Part shown: positions 1 to 13,515 of the stretch, piece by piece | Layout: each line of letters opens with the position of its first letter | Numbering within the stretch: the stretch's first letter is position 1 | Assembly: GCF_036607905.1 (NCBI RefSeq) | Contig: NZ_CP144555.1 | Coordinates: 496,001 to 560,000 of the forward strand | Source of the DNA: Streptomyces sp. SCSIO 75703 | GTDB lineage: Bacteria; Actinomycetota; Actinomycetes; Streptomycetales; Streptomycetaceae | Direction: 5' to 3' | Length of the DNA stretch: 64,000 nucleotides | The notes under the pieces: model-generated | What the model was told of the DNA's origin: nothing | The model's input: only the letters and a program-made list of their open reading frames with translations | Database searches by the model: none | Program-made: the position numbers and the translations under genes

Positions 1-203
1 GCGTGGCGGTCGCGGCCCTCCTCGGTGCGCAGCAGGTCGGCCTCGGAGACGATGCCGATCACCTCGTGTCCCGGCCCCACCACGGGCAGGGCGCTGATCC
101 CGCGGGTCTCGATGGCGCGGACGATGTCCTTGAACCCCGCCCCGCCGGCCAGCGCCACGACGGTGCGGGTCATCACGTCGCTCACGGTGTACGGGGTGCC
201 CAT
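1..203 (-). CDS. CBS-domain protein (partial, C-terminus outside window)
   Basis: About 67 N-terminal residues are visible on the minus strand, starting at ATG 203. They begin MGTPYTVSDVMTRTVVAL and continue through ISALPVVGPG and VIGIVSEADLL, the usual pattern of a CBS motif (VxDVMT, then ALPVVD, then GIVSxxDLL). CBS pairs bind adenosyl ligands and act as cytoplasmic sensors. Streptomyces has many short CBS proteins of this kind, some with a BON domain at the C-terminus; whether one is present here cannot be seen. The gene is cut by the window edge, so the partner domain and the operon are unknown. Confidence 0.85.
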   Translation of the reverse strand, partial: MGTPYTVSDVMTRTVVALAGGAGFKDIVRAIETRGISALPVVGPGHEVIGIVSEADLLRTEEGRDRH

Positions 204-600
204 GGCGTCCTCCTGCGGGGACGGGATACCGCGGCTCCCTTCCAGACTGCCCTGCCTCGCGGCATCCGGCACGGGCCGGAGGGCCCCGGCCCGGTTCCCG
301 GCCGGCGCGGCGCCGGTTCAGGGGCGCGGTGCGGCGGGGCGTGCGGGAGGGCGCCGGAGCGGGGCAGGCGGCCGTCGCGGGGACGCCGGCCACCACGAGC
401 GCGGCCTCCCGGGCCCCGCCCCGCGAAGGGGCCGGGTCAGGCCGGTTCGCGGGGGGCCGGTTCGCGGGGGGGGGCCGGGGCCGGACGGCCCTTCGCGGGG
501 GTCGCTCGCCCCCTGCCCCCGGGCCGCCCCGCGCGGTCCACTGGAGGTGCGGCGGCGCACCGCCCCCGCGCCGCCGGGACACCGAGCCAGGAGGTGGCGT
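204..600. other. Gene-poor spacer with a 15-bp tandem repeat
   Basis: No convincing gene lies between the CBS gene (leaving leftward) and the hydrolase at 601. The only structure seen is a two-copy tandem repeat of about 15 bp at 440-470 (unit GGCCGGTTCGCGGGG). Promoters for both divergent genes should lie here, but no clear -35/-10 pair stands out. Confidence 0.4.
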
Positions 601-1365
601 ATGCGCTGGCGGAACCGTACGGACACGGGGCCCGCACTGGCCCGTGCCGGGACGGCCGGTGGCGTCCCGCACCAAGGCGCCGCCGGGCCCCCGGCCCCCG
701 CCCCGGGCCCGCCCGCGGAGCGGATCGAGGTGGCGACGGGCGCGGTCGCGCTGCCCGCCCGGCTCGTCCTGCCCCGCGCGGCCCGCGCCCTGGTCGTCCT
801 CGCCCGAGCCGGGGGCGGGGAACGGCCCGGCCGGGACGTCGGGCCCCTCGCCGCGGCCCTCGGCCGCGAGGGCTTCGGCACGCTCTCCCTCGACCTGCTG
901 ACCGAGGAGGAGCGGGACGACCGGCACAACCTCTTCGACATCGTCCTGCTGGCCCGCCGGACCGCCGCGGCACGCGACCGGCTCCGCGCCCTGAGCCCGC
1001 TGCCGGTGGGCTACTACGGCGAGGGCGCGGGCGCGCCCGCCGTCCTCGCGGCCGCCGCGGCGGACCCGGGGGCACGGGCCGTCGTCTGCGTGGGCGACCG
1101 GCCGGAGCTGGCCGGCCCGTCAGCGCTGGCCCGGGTCCGGGCACCGACGCTGTTCGTCGTCGGCGGCCTCGACGCGCGGGGCCCCGGCCTCAACCGCCTC
1201 GCCGCGGACTGGCTGTGCTGCCCGCGCCAGGTGGCCGCGGTGCCCGGCACCGCCGCCCCCGACACGGACCCCTCGGCCGCGGCGGCGGTGGCCCGCCTGA
1301 CCCGGGGCTGGTTCGCCGCCCACCTCGACCGGCCCATCCCGGCGCCGGCCCCGGCCGTGCGCTGA
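601..1365 (+). CDS. Alpha/beta-hydrolase-fold protein (dienelactone hydrolase-like), nucleophile lost
   Basis: A 254-residue protein. The start is ATG 601, 6 nt after a strong AGGAGGT. It resembles the dienelactone-hydrolase-like proteins common in Streptomyces: a first strand LVVLARAGGG, the segment GFGTLSLDLLTEEE, and the elbow after PVGYYG. In relatives the elbow is G-x-S-x-G; here it reads G140-E-G142-A-G, so the serine position is glycine. The late segment TLFVVGGLDARG would normally carry the acid. The fold is likely kept but classical ester hydrolysis is unlikely. It may be a binding or scaffold protein. It faces the flavodoxin gene, and its neighbours (CBS, SpoIIE) suggest a stress context. 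Confidence 0.7.
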   Translation: MRWRNRTDTGPALARAGTAGGVPHQGAAGPPAPAPGPPAERIEVATGAVALPARLVLPRAARALVVLARAGGGERPGRDVGPLAAALGREGFGTLSLDLLTEEERDDRHNLFDIVLLARRTAAARDRLRALSPLPVGYYGEGAGAPAVLAAAAADPGARAVVCVGDRPELAGPSALARVRAPTLFVVGGLDARGPGLNRLAADWLCCPRQVAAVPGTAAPDTDPSAAAAVARLTRGWFAAHLDRPIPAPAPAVR

Positions 1366-1388
1366 GAAGGCCGTGCCCTGACGACGGC

Positions 1389-1420
1389 CGCCCGGGAGCG
1401 GGGAGACCCGTCCCCGGGCG
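1389..1420. terminator. Possible bidirectional terminator
   Basis: CGCCCGGG and CCCGGGCG form an 8-bp stem around a 16-nt loop between two convergent genes. There is no T-tract, which is usual in Streptomyces. Confidence 0.4.
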
Positions 1421-1461
1421 GGCCGCGGCACGCTCAGGCCGGCCGGGCCGCTCCGGCCCCC

Positions 1462-6799
<5,338 letters not shown>

Positions 6800-6822
6800 T
6801 CCGCACCGCTCCCGGCGACACC

Positions 6823-6858
6823 GGCACCCCGTCCCCGCTCCGGCGCGGGCGGGGTGCC
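6823..6858. terminator. Bidirectional terminator between icd and DUF5713 gene
   Basis: GGCACCCCG at 6823-6831 pairs with CGGGGTGCC at 6850-6858. The long loop contains further GC pairing. It sits between convergent stops. Confidence 0.65.
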
Positions 6859-6864
6859 CGCCGT

Positions 6865-7206
6865 TCACCAGGCGCGGGTGGCGACCAGTTCCTCGGCGTC
6901 CGCCCCGGGGAAGCCGTAGATCCGGGAGATGTGCCAGAAGTCCTCGGCTATGGCCTCCCGGGCCACCGTCTCGATCTCGCTGCCGGCCGCCTCGAACGCC
7001 TCCTCCAGGGCGTTGAACTCCTCCGTCGCCGCGTGCGTCAGCGCGTACAGCTCCGCCAGGCCGGCGGGCCGCTCGGCCTCGATGCGCGCGCAGAGCCGCC
7101 GCAGGATCGCGCGGCCCCGGTCCACCACCTCGTCGGGGAAGTACGGGTCCCGGTACAGCTCGCGCAGGAACGGGTGCGCGCTCGCGCGCGGATCGGTGAC
7201 GGTCAT
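6865..7206 (-). CDS. DUF5713-family protein
   Basis: 113 residues from ATG 7206. It is all-helical and acidic: [28 protein letters not shown], then [38 protein letters not shown], ending in a Phe-Trp-His-rich segment. I assign it to the DUF5713 family by recall of this pattern. The function of the family is not known to me. No signal peptide or membrane segment is visible. It is convergent with icd and divergent from the amidohydrolase at 7321; the 114-bp spacer contains both promoters. Confidence 0.75.
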   Translation of the reverse strand: MTVTDPRASAHPFLRELYRDPYFPDEVVDRGRAILRRLCARIEAERPAGLAELYALTHAATEEFNALEEAFEAAGSEIETVAREAIAEDFWHISRIYGFPGADAEELVATRAW

Positions 7207-7320
7207 GGCGCCCCTCTTCGTGGTCCCGGGCCCGGGGCGCGGTCCGCGCCCCGGTGCCATGATGCTGCCGCACACCACTGACAACGCCCCGGCTCCGACC
7301 ACATCCCCAGGGAGCAGCCC

Positions 7321-8166
7321 GTGACCGACGGCCCGTCCTCCTTCTCTCTGCTGCCCGGCGCCCCGCACTCCCCCGTGATCCTGCACGTGCCGCACGACGC
7401 GCGGGCGATCCCGCCCGGGGTCCGCACGGGCATCGCCCTGGACGACGCGGCGCTGGAACGGGAGCTGGACCACCTCACCGACGCCCACACGGCCCGGATC
7501 GCCGAGGCGGCGGCCGCGCGGGCGGGCGTCACGCCCTGGCGGTTCGTCAACCGGCTCTCCCGGCTGGTGGTGGACCCGGAGCGCTTCCCCGACGAGCGCG
7601 AGGAGATGCTCGCCGTGGGCATGGGCGCCGTGTACACGCGCACCGCGCACCGGGGTGTGCTGCGGCCGGAGGACACCGATCCGGAGCCGCTGCTCGCCCG
7701 CTACTTCCGCCCGTACGCGCGGGCGATGACCGAGGCGGTGGCCGGCCGGCTCGCCGCCACCGGCCGGGCCGTCGTCGTCGACGTGCACTCCTACCCGAGC
7801 CGGCCGCTGCCCTACGAACTGCACGGCGACGGCCCGCGCCCGCCGGTCTGCCTGGGCACCGACGCCTTCCACACCCCGCCCGCCCTGCTCGCGGCGGCCC
7901 GCGACGCCTTCGCCCCGTGCGGGGAGACCGTGCCGGACACCCCGTTCGCGGGGGCCTACGTGCCGCTGGAGTTCCACGGGCGGCGCCCGGAGGTCGCCGC
8001 GCTGATGGTGGAGATCCGCCGGGACACCTACATGAGCGAGCCGGGCGGCGCCCCCGGGCCGGGCCTGGAACGCCTCGCCGGCTGCCTGGCGGCGCTAATC
8101 GACGCGGTCGGCGACGGCTTCCCGCCGGGTGACGGCACGCCGGTCAGGCGCGCAGCCACTCGGTGA
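7321..8166 (+). CDS. N-formylglutamate amidohydrolase family
   Basis: 281 residues from GTG 7321 with GGGAG 7 nt upstream. Family landmarks: PVILHVPHDAR at the start, RFVNRLSRLVVDPERF, VVVDVHSYPSRPLPYE (metal/catalytic region) and VEIRRDTYMSE near the end. Members hydrolyse N-formyl-glutamate (last step of one histidine pathway) or related N-acyl amino acids such as N-acyl-aspartate. No hut genes are nearby, so the real substrate is open; in Streptomyces these enzymes often stand alone. The last 23 bp overlap the end of the convergent gene at 8144. Confidence 0.85.
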   Translation: MTDGPSSFSLLPGAPHSPVILHVPHDARAIPPGVRTGIALDDAALERELDHLTDAHTARIAEAAAARAGVTPWRFVNRLSRLVVDPERFPDEREEMLAVGMGAVYTRTAHRGVLRPEDTDPEPLLARYFRPYARAMTEAVAGRLAATGRAVVVDVHSYPSRPLPYELHGDGPRPPVCLGTDAFHTPPALLAAARDAFAPCGETVPDTPFAGAYVPLEFHGRRPEVAALMVEIRRDTYMSEPGGAPGPGLERLAGCLAALIDAVGDGFPPGDGTPVRRAATR

Positions 8167-8641
8167 CGACGACCTCGCCGCCGGTGCGCAGCCGCAGCGC
8201 GAACGGCCCGGCGGGCGGGGTCCCGCCGGAGAAGCGGCCCAGGTCGTCCGCGGTCAGCCGGGCCGACGGGCGCGGCCCGGCCAGTACCTCGACCTCCGCA
8301 GGGCCCGGCGGCAGCACCTGCCCGATCAGCCCCTCGGCGCCCACCTCGACGTCGACGGTGACCGCACCGGCCTGGAAGGTCAGCATCCGGGGCGGTGCCT
8401 CCTCGCCCCGCACGGGCAGCGAGTCGACCAGCGAGTCGAAGGTCAGCTCGGCGAGACGGGCGTCCAGGTCGCGCAGGGCGTAGGACTCCACGGCGATCGT
8501 GCGCAGGGCGGCCGGGACCGGGTCGAGGATCGCGGCGGCCTGCCGCAGCTCCTCCTCCAGCAGGCCGTCGGCGAGCAGGTCGTCGTCGGCCGCCCCGTCC
8601 GGGAACAGGCCCTCGTCGTCGTCCTCGTGTGCCGTGCTCAT
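8144..8641 (-). CDS. Small protein coupled to ECF sigma factor (candidate regulator of it)
   Basis: 165 residues. Its ATG overlaps the sigma-factor stop in a 4-nt ATGA, so the two are probably made together. The N-terminus is very acidic (EDDDEGLFPD, ADDDLLADG), followed by a helix with DPVPAALRTIAVESYALRDLDARLAEL, a pattern I recall from proteins encoded next to Streptomyces sigma factors. The C-terminal half is beta-rich, carrying TVDVEVGAEGLIGQVLPPG and a closing EVVVTEWLRA. It has no membrane segment or zinc HxxxCxxC motif, so it is not a classical ZAS anti-sigma factor. The tandem position suggests it modulates the sigma factor or its output; this is inference. Confidence 0.75.
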   Translation of the reverse strand: MSTAHEDDDEGLFPDGAADDDLLADGLLEEELRQAAAILDPVPAALRTIAVESYALRDLDARLAELTFDSLVDSLPVRGEEAPPRMLTFQAGAVTVDVEVGAEGLIGQVLPPGPAEVEVLAGPRPSARLTADDLGRFSGGTPPAGPFALRLRTGGEVVVTEWLRA

Positions 8642-9213
8642 GTCGTCCCCCGGGTCTCCAGCCGGGCCCGCAGCCGGCGCAGGCAGCGCTGGCGCGTCGG
8701 GCCGATGCTGCCCACCGCGATACCGAGGGCGGCGGACACCTCCTGATAGCTGGGCGGCGGCGAGGCCATCAGCACCCGCAGCAACTGCCGGCACCGCTCG
8801 CCCAGTTCCTCGAACTCCTGCCACAGCCGCCGGACCCGCTCGGTCTGGGCGGCGGCCTCCTCGGAGTCGAGCACCGACTCCTCCGGCGTCCGGTCCTCGC
8901 TGGCCCGGTCGAGCAGGTGCACGTCGTCGGTCGGCGTCCACCGCTGGGACGCCCTGATCACCTTCAGGCACTCGTGGCGGGCGGTGCTCGCCAGCCAGGA
9001 GCCGCTCTTCTCCGGTTCGCGGATGCGCCCGAGGTGCTGGGTGAAGCGGAACCAGGCGGTCTGGTACACCTCGTGGGCGTCGGCGTCGGAGAGCCCGTGC
9101 GCCCGCACCACCGACCACACCAGCGGGCCCAGCCCGTCCACCAACGCCTTCCAGGCCGCCGCGTCACCGTCGGCGGCGGACTGGACGAGCACCCCGACCT
9201 CTGCACGGTCCAC
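8638..9213 (-). CDS. RNA polymerase sigma factor, ECF-type
   Basis: 191 residues from GTG 9213 (GAGGGG about 8 nt upstream). Upstream frame-open sequence exists, but this start has the ribosome site. Region 2 lies at about 12-80 (ADGDAAAWKALVDGLGPLVWSVVRAHGLSD split over helices, then VYQTAWFRFTQHL and GSWLASTARHECLKVIR). Region 4 lies at about 130-185 (CRQLLRVLMASPPPSYQEVSAALGI, a helix-turn-helix ending IGPTRQRCLRRLRARL). It should direct RNA polymerase to a small regulon; the shared motifs at 10748 and 15480 are the best local candidates. A GGAACC element followed 17 nt later by CGATGA lies upstream (minus strand, about 9275-9245) and could be its own promoter. Confidence 0.92.
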   Translation of the reverse strand: MDRAEVGVLVQSAADGDAAAWKALVDGLGPLVWSVVRAHGLSDADAHEVYQTAWFRFTQHLGRIREPEKSGSWLASTARHECLKVIRASQRWTPTDDVHLLDRASEDRTPEESVLDSEEAAAQTERVRRLWQEFEELGERCRQLLRVLMASPPPSYQEVSAALGIAVGSIGPTRQRCLRRLRARLETRGTT

Positions 9214-9284
9214 GGTCCCACCCCTCGTGTACGACAGGTCATCGTACGCCGCGGAAGAGGTGGTTCCGTCCCGTGCGAGGGCGA

Positions 9285-10718
9285 TCACGCGCCGTCCCCG
9301 GACGCGTCGGCGGCGACCGGGCTCCACGTGGGCGGGAGCAGGGCCGGGACGTCCTCGCCCCGGACCCCGGCGACGCCGGCGTCCTCCGCGAGGAGCCGTC
9401 CGCCGGCCGCCCGGGGGTCGTCCTCCCCGCGGTCCGTCATGCGGGAGGCGACCAGGCCGGCGACGACGGGGGTGGCGAAGGAGGTGCCGCTCCACTGCGC
9501 GGGCCCCTCGAACATCACCTGGTCCGCCTTGGCGGGCCCCTGCCCCGGCTCGCTCAGCACCCCGCTGTGCCGCGGGTGCCGGCAGGTGCAGGCGTAGGGG
9601 AACCCGTAGCGGCAGTCGTCGTAGGTGGAGTGCTGGTACACGTACGGGACGGGGGTGGTGAAGCCGGTGAGGGGGCCGGTCAGCCGCTCGCCGGGGGCCC
9701 AGACCCGCACCCACGGGCCGTGGTTGCTGAAGCAGGCGGCCCCCTCGCCGTCCGCGCGCAGCGCGCCGACCGAGAGCACGCTGTCCTCCCAGCCGGGCAG
9801 GCCGGCGTAGGCGGCGGGCCAGAAGGGGGTGGCGCTGCCGTTGTTGCCGGCGGCGGCGACCAGCAGGGTGCGCCGGGCGCGCAGTTCCTCCATGAAGGCG
9901 TGCACGCCGAGCAGTCCGTCGGCGCGGCCGTTGGAGGTGCCGGCGGAGAGGCTGAGGATGTCGGGCCAGCCGCCCTCGTCGACGGCCTCGAAGAGCCTCT
10001 CGCCGAACTCGGACTCCAGGATCGCCCCGGCGTCGTTGAGGGTGCCGCGCACGGTCACGTCGGTGTTCGGGGCGACGGCGGCGACCAGTCCGGCGATGAA
10101 GGTGCCGTGTCCGGAGTACTGGCGCAGCACGCCGTCCTCGTCGCACTCGTCGGTCTCCGGGTCGCCGTCGGTGCGGGCGAGCAGCGGGCAGTCGCGGTGG
10201 TCGCGCACGAGGCCGGTGTCGACCACGAGGACGCCGACGGCGGTGGCCGGGTCGTAGGGCGTGCTGGCCGGGGCCGGGTTGGGCGGCGTGGTGCGCGGCA
10301 GCGGGACGGGTTCGTCGCCGGGGCAGGCGTTGACGGCGATGGAGACGATGTGGTTGCGGCTGACCAGCCGGCGGCCGGCCCGGCCCTCCAGGGCGCGCAG
10401 CGAGCGCAGGGCCCCGGCGACCGCCGGATCGCCCTCGGCGCCGCCCTCGCCTGGGTCGGCGACCCGGATGCGGGTGATCCCGGAGCGGTTGGTGCGCGGG
10501 CCGGCCCGGCGCACCCGGTCCGCGCTCAGTCCGGCGGTGGCCGTGAAGTGCTCGCGCACGGTGTCCTCGACGAGGCGGGCCTCCTCGCCGTCGCGGGCGA
10601 GGACGACGCCCTTCTCGTACAGGAACTCGCCGGAGTCGTCCGGGCCCATCGCCAGCGGCACGTCCGGCATCGAGCGCTGGATCTGGGCGAACTGCTCGCG
10701 GAATCGCTGGGGTGCCAT
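9285..10718 (-). CDS. Subtilisin-family (S8) serine protease, apparently cytoplasmic
   Basis: 477 residues from ATG 10718 with GGGAGGAC upstream. The catalytic triad is complete: Asp167 in VLVVDTGLV, His204 in YSGHGTFIAGLV, Ser413 in WSGTSFATPVVAGLV, with the oxyanion Asn region at AAAGNNGSATPF. The first 130 residues (FREQFAQIQ, FLYEKGVVLARD) have no signal peptide or membrane segment, so the enzyme should stay inside the cell, unlike most Streptomyces subtilases. Several Cys lie close together (DDCRYGFPYACTCRHPRH). It lies 71 bp after (downstream of none, upstream of) the sigma gene on the same strand and is divergent from the CHAT gene, which suggests a joint role. Confidence 0.93.
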   Translation of the reverse strand: MAPQRFREQFAQIQRSMPDVPLAMGPDDSGEFLYEKGVVLARDGEEARLVEDTVREHFTATAGLSADRVRRAGPRTNRSGITRIRVADPGEGGAEGDPAVAGALRSLRALEGRAGRRLVSRNHIVSIAVNACPGDEPVPLPRTTPPNPAPASTPYDPATAVGVLVVDTGLVRDHRDCPLLARTDGDPETDECDEDGVLRQYSGHGTFIAGLVAAVAPNTDVTVRGTLNDAGAILESEFGERLFEAVDEGGWPDILSLSAGTSNGRADGLLGVHAFMEELRARRTLLVAAAGNNGSATPFWPAAYAGLPGWEDSVLSVGALRADGEGAACFSNHGPWVRVWAPGERLTGPLTGFTTPVPYVYQHSTYDDCRYGFPYACTCRHPRHSGVLSEPGQGPAKADQVMFEGPAQWSGTSFATPVVAGLVASRMTDRGEDDPRAAGGRLLAEDAGVAGVRGEDVPALLPPTWSPVAADASGDGA

Positions 10719-10747
10719 GCGTGTCCTCCCACTGGTGCGCCGGTCGT

Positions 10748-10781
10748 CAACCAGAGTCGCCGGCGGCCGGGCTGATACAGG
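10748..10781. promoter_or_regulatory. Long shared motif, copy A (S8/CHAT divergent spacer)
   Basis: On the plus strand: CAAC (10748-10751), 2 nt, GAGTCGCC (10754-10761), 10 nt, CTGATACAGG (10772-10781). The same elements with the same spacings recur at 15480-15513. Read rightward it ends 39 nt before the CHAT start. Read leftward (TGTATC, 14 nt, CGACTC) it resembles an ECF -35/-10 pair about 30 nt before the S8 start. Confidence 0.75.
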
Positions 10782-10820
10782 CTCGCACCTGTGGGGGAAG
10801 GTGGCGGAGCACTACCATCC

Positions 10821-13511
10821 GTGTGTGTGACGGCGGTTGTTGACGACGATACGGTCCTGCGGCTGCTGCCGATGGTGTTCGCCGCGCCCGGCGAGGCACT
10901 GGCGGGGGCCGAGAAGGTCCTCGCCTCCGGTCCGCCGCCGCTGCACGCGTCCGTGGCCCACCAGGTGATCGGCATCTGGCAGCGGGACTTCGGGGACACC
11001 CGGCGTGCCCTGGCCCATCTGCGCCGGGCCCGTGACCTGGCCGCCCGCGCCGAGTCGCCGGAGCGGGAGGCGGACGTGCTCGCCACGCTCGGGGTGGCGC
11101 TGGTGCACTCGGGACGCACCCGGCAGGGGCTGGCCGCGTTCGAGCGGGGCGTGGCGCGCGGCACCGGGCACACCCGGGCGCGGGTGCTGTTCCGGCGGGC
11201 GTACGTCTGGTGGGTGCTGGGCCGGCACGGCGAGGCGCTGGACGACGTACGGCGGGCGATCCCGGTGCTGCGGCAGGCGGCCGACGTGATCTGGACGGCG
11301 CGGGCGCTGACCCTGCGGGCCACCGTGCACCTGGCTCTGGGGGCGGTGGAGCGGGCGGACGCGGACTTCACGGCGGCGGAGGCCCTGTGGGACACGACGG
11401 GCCAGGAGCACGACAAGGCCGACGCGGTGGAGAGCCGGGGTCTGGCGGCGTTCCGCTCGGGGGACGTGCCGGCGGCGCTGCGGCTGCTGGACGAGGCGGA
11501 GGAGCGGTACGCGAAGCTCGGCACGCCCACGTTCATGCTGACCATCCGGCGCTGCGAGGTGCTGATGGCGGCGGGGCTGGCGCCGGAGGCGCTGGCCGAG
11601 GCGGACGGGGCGATCACCGCGCTGGACGGCATGGGCGGGCAGTCCACCCGCAAGGCCGAGTTGCTGCTGGTGGCCGCGCGGGCGGCCCGGCTGGCGGACG
11701 ATCCGCAGGCCGCGATCGCCCGTGCGGCGCTCGCGGTGCGGCTCTTCGCCGGGCAGCGCCGCACCTGGTACGAGAGCCACGCCCGGCTGGTGCTGGCGGA
11801 GGCGCGGCGGGCGGCGGGGCGCGGCTCGGGCCGGCTGGTGGCGGACGCGGCGGCGGTGGCACGGCGGCTGGCCGCGGCCGGGGCCCCGGCGGCACCGGAG
11901 GCGTCGCTGCTGGCGGGCCGGATCGCGCTGGAGCTGGGCTGGACGCAGGACGCGGAACGGCACCTGGCGGTCGCCGCCCGCAGCCGGGGGGCCGGTCCGC
12001 CGCTGGCCCGGATGACCGGCTGGGCGGCGCAGGCGCTGCGGGCGCGGGCGGCCGGTTCGCACCGGGGCGTGCTGGAGGCGTGCCGGCGGGGACTGGACGT
12101 GCTCGACGACCACCGGATGACGCTGGGCGCCTCCGAGTTGCGGGCGCGGGCCACGGCGCAGGGCGCGGAACTGGCGGCGCTGGCGCAGCGGGCGAGCCTC
12201 GCCTCGGGCGGGCCGCGGCGGCTGCTGGTGTGGAGCGAGCGGTGGCGGGCGACGGTGCTGTCGGCGCCACCCGCCCGGCCGCCCGCCGATCCGGCGCTGC
12301 TCAGCGGGATGACGGCGTTCCGGGAGATCGCCGCCCGCGCGGAGGAGGCCCGCCGGGACGGCGGCCGTCCGGTGCCCGCGCTGGAGCGGGAACAGCGGCG
12401 GCTGGAGCGGGAGATCAGGTCGCGGACGCTGCACATGCGGGGCGAGGCGCCCGGCGGCGGCGACCGCTTCGACGTCGCCCGGCTGCTGGAACGGCTGGGC
12501 GAGGGCGTCCGTCTGGTGGAGCTGGTCGTCCTGGACGGCCGGGTGCACGTCCTGCTGTGCGGCCGGGGCCGGGTGCGGCGGTACGAGGCGGGGCTGCTGG
12601 CGGAGGCGGAGCGGGAGGCCGAGCACGTCCAGGCGGGGCTGCGGCGGCTGGCCCACCCGGGGGCGGAGGCGCGGCTGCCGCTGGTGGAGGCGGCCGGACG
12701 CCGGCTCCAGGAACTGCTGCTCGGCCCGGCGGCCGACCGGCTGGGCGCGGGCCCGGTCGTGGTGGTGCCGCCGGCCCGGCTGCACCGGGTGCCGTGGGCG
12801 CTGCTGCCGGCGCTGCGGGAGCGGGTGCTCAGCGTCTCCCCGTCGGCGACGAGCTGGCTCCGCGCCCACGAGACGGCTCCGCCGCCGGGCGGGCGCGAGG
12901 TCCTGGTCCGCGGCCCCGGCCTGGCGGGCGGCGGCGCGGAGGTGACCGAACTCGCGGACCGCGGTGGGACGGGCGAAGGCCCCGGGGCGCCCGGCGGCGG
13001 GCAGGCGGGAGCGGGGCGGGACGGTCCTCCGCCCGGCCGGCGGATCGTGCTGGAGGGGGACGCGGCGCGGGTGCCGCGGGTGCTGCGGGAGCTGGACGGG
13101 GCCGCGCTGGCGCACATCGCGGCGCACGGCACCTTCCGGGCGGACAGTCCGCTGTTCTCCTCGCTGCGGATGGCGGACGGGCCGCTCATCGCGCACGATC
13201 TGGAGCGCCTGCGGCGCAGCCCGTACCGGATCGTCCTGTCCTGTTGCGACACGGCGCGGTTCGCCACGGTCGGCGCCGACGAACTGCTCGGCCTGGTCAC
13301 GGCGTTGCTGCCGCTCGGCACGGCGGGGGTGGTGGCGTGCAGCGCGCCGGTCAACGACGCGGCCGTGGTCCCGCTCATGCTGGCGCTGCACAAGGGGCTC
13401 GATGCCGGGCTGTCCCTGGCGGAGGCGCTGCGCGACGCGCGGGCCGCGCTGCCGGGCGACGCGCTGCACCAGGCGACGGGGTGGGCGTTCAGCGCCTTCG
13501 GCGCCGCGTGA
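10821..13511 (+). CDS. TPR-CHAT caspase-like protease
   Basis: 896 residues if started at GTG 10821 (GGCGGAG 11 nt upstream); GTG 10827 is an alternative. Residues about 10-560 are helical TPR-like repeats (LRRARDLAARAES, LGVALVHSGRTRQGLAAFERG, LRLLDEAEERYAKLG). Residues about 590-896 form a CHAT domain: an N-terminal strand pair, VVVVPPARLHRVPWALLPAL, the histidine in HIAAHGTF (His769) and the cysteine in VLSCCDTA (Cys809; Cys808 is adjacent), then ALLPLGTAGVVACSAPV. His/Cys is the CHAT protease dyad. TPR-CHAT proteins act as proteases triggered by a partner, for example beside Cas7-11. The divergent S8 protease and sigma gene point to a controlled proteolytic pathway. Confidence 0.9.
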   Translation: MCVTAVVDDDTVLRLLPMVFAAPGEALAGAEKVLASGPPPLHASVAHQVIGIWQRDFGDTRRALAHLRRARDLAARAESPEREADVLATLGVALVHSGRTRQGLAAFERGVARGTGHTRARVLFRRAYVWWVLGRHGEALDDVRRAIPVLRQAADVIWTARALTLRATVHLALGAVERADADFTAAEALWDTTGQEHDKADAVESRGLAAFRSGDVPAALRLLDEAEERYAKLGTPTFMLTIRRCEVLMAAGLAPEALAEADGAITALDGMGGQSTRKAELLLVAARAARLADDPQAAIARAALAVRLFAGQRRTWYESHARLVLAEARRAAGRGSGRLVADAAAVARRLAAAGAPAAPEASLLAGRIALELGWTQDAERHLAVAARSRGAGPPLARMTGWAAQALRARAAGSHRGVLEACRRGLDVLDDHRMTLGASELRARATAQGAELAALAQRASLASGGPRRLLVWSERWRATVLSAPPARPPADPALLSGMTAFREIAARAEEARRDGGRPVPALEREQRRLEREIRSRTLHMRGEAPGGGDRFDVARLLERLGEGVRLVELVVLDGRVHVLLCGRGRVRRYEAGLLAEAEREAEHVQAGLRRLAHPGAEARLPLVEAAGRRLQELLLGPAADRLGAGPVVVVPPARLHRVPWALLPALRERVLSVSPSATSWLRAHETAPPPGGREVLVRGPGLAGGGAEVTELADRGGTGEGPGAPGGGQAGAGRDGPPPGRRIVLEGDAARVPRVLRELDGAALAHIAAHGTFRADSPLFSSLRMADGPLIAHDLERLRRSPYRIVLSCCDTARFATVGADELLGLVTALLPLGTAGVVACSAPVNDAAVVPLMLALHKGLDAGLSLAEALRDARAALPGDALHQATGWAFSAFGAA

Positions 13512-13515
13512 GCCG

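Noticed and set aside
8395..9661. Plus-strand frames opposite the sigma factor
   Set aside because: They are Arg/Pro-rich shadows without ribosome sites; the minus strand encodes a full ECF sigma factor.
10526..13393. Long Ser/Arg/Ala-rich minus-strand frame opposite the CHAT gene
   Set aside because: Composition is that of an antisense shadow, and the plus strand encodes a clear TPR-CHAT protein.
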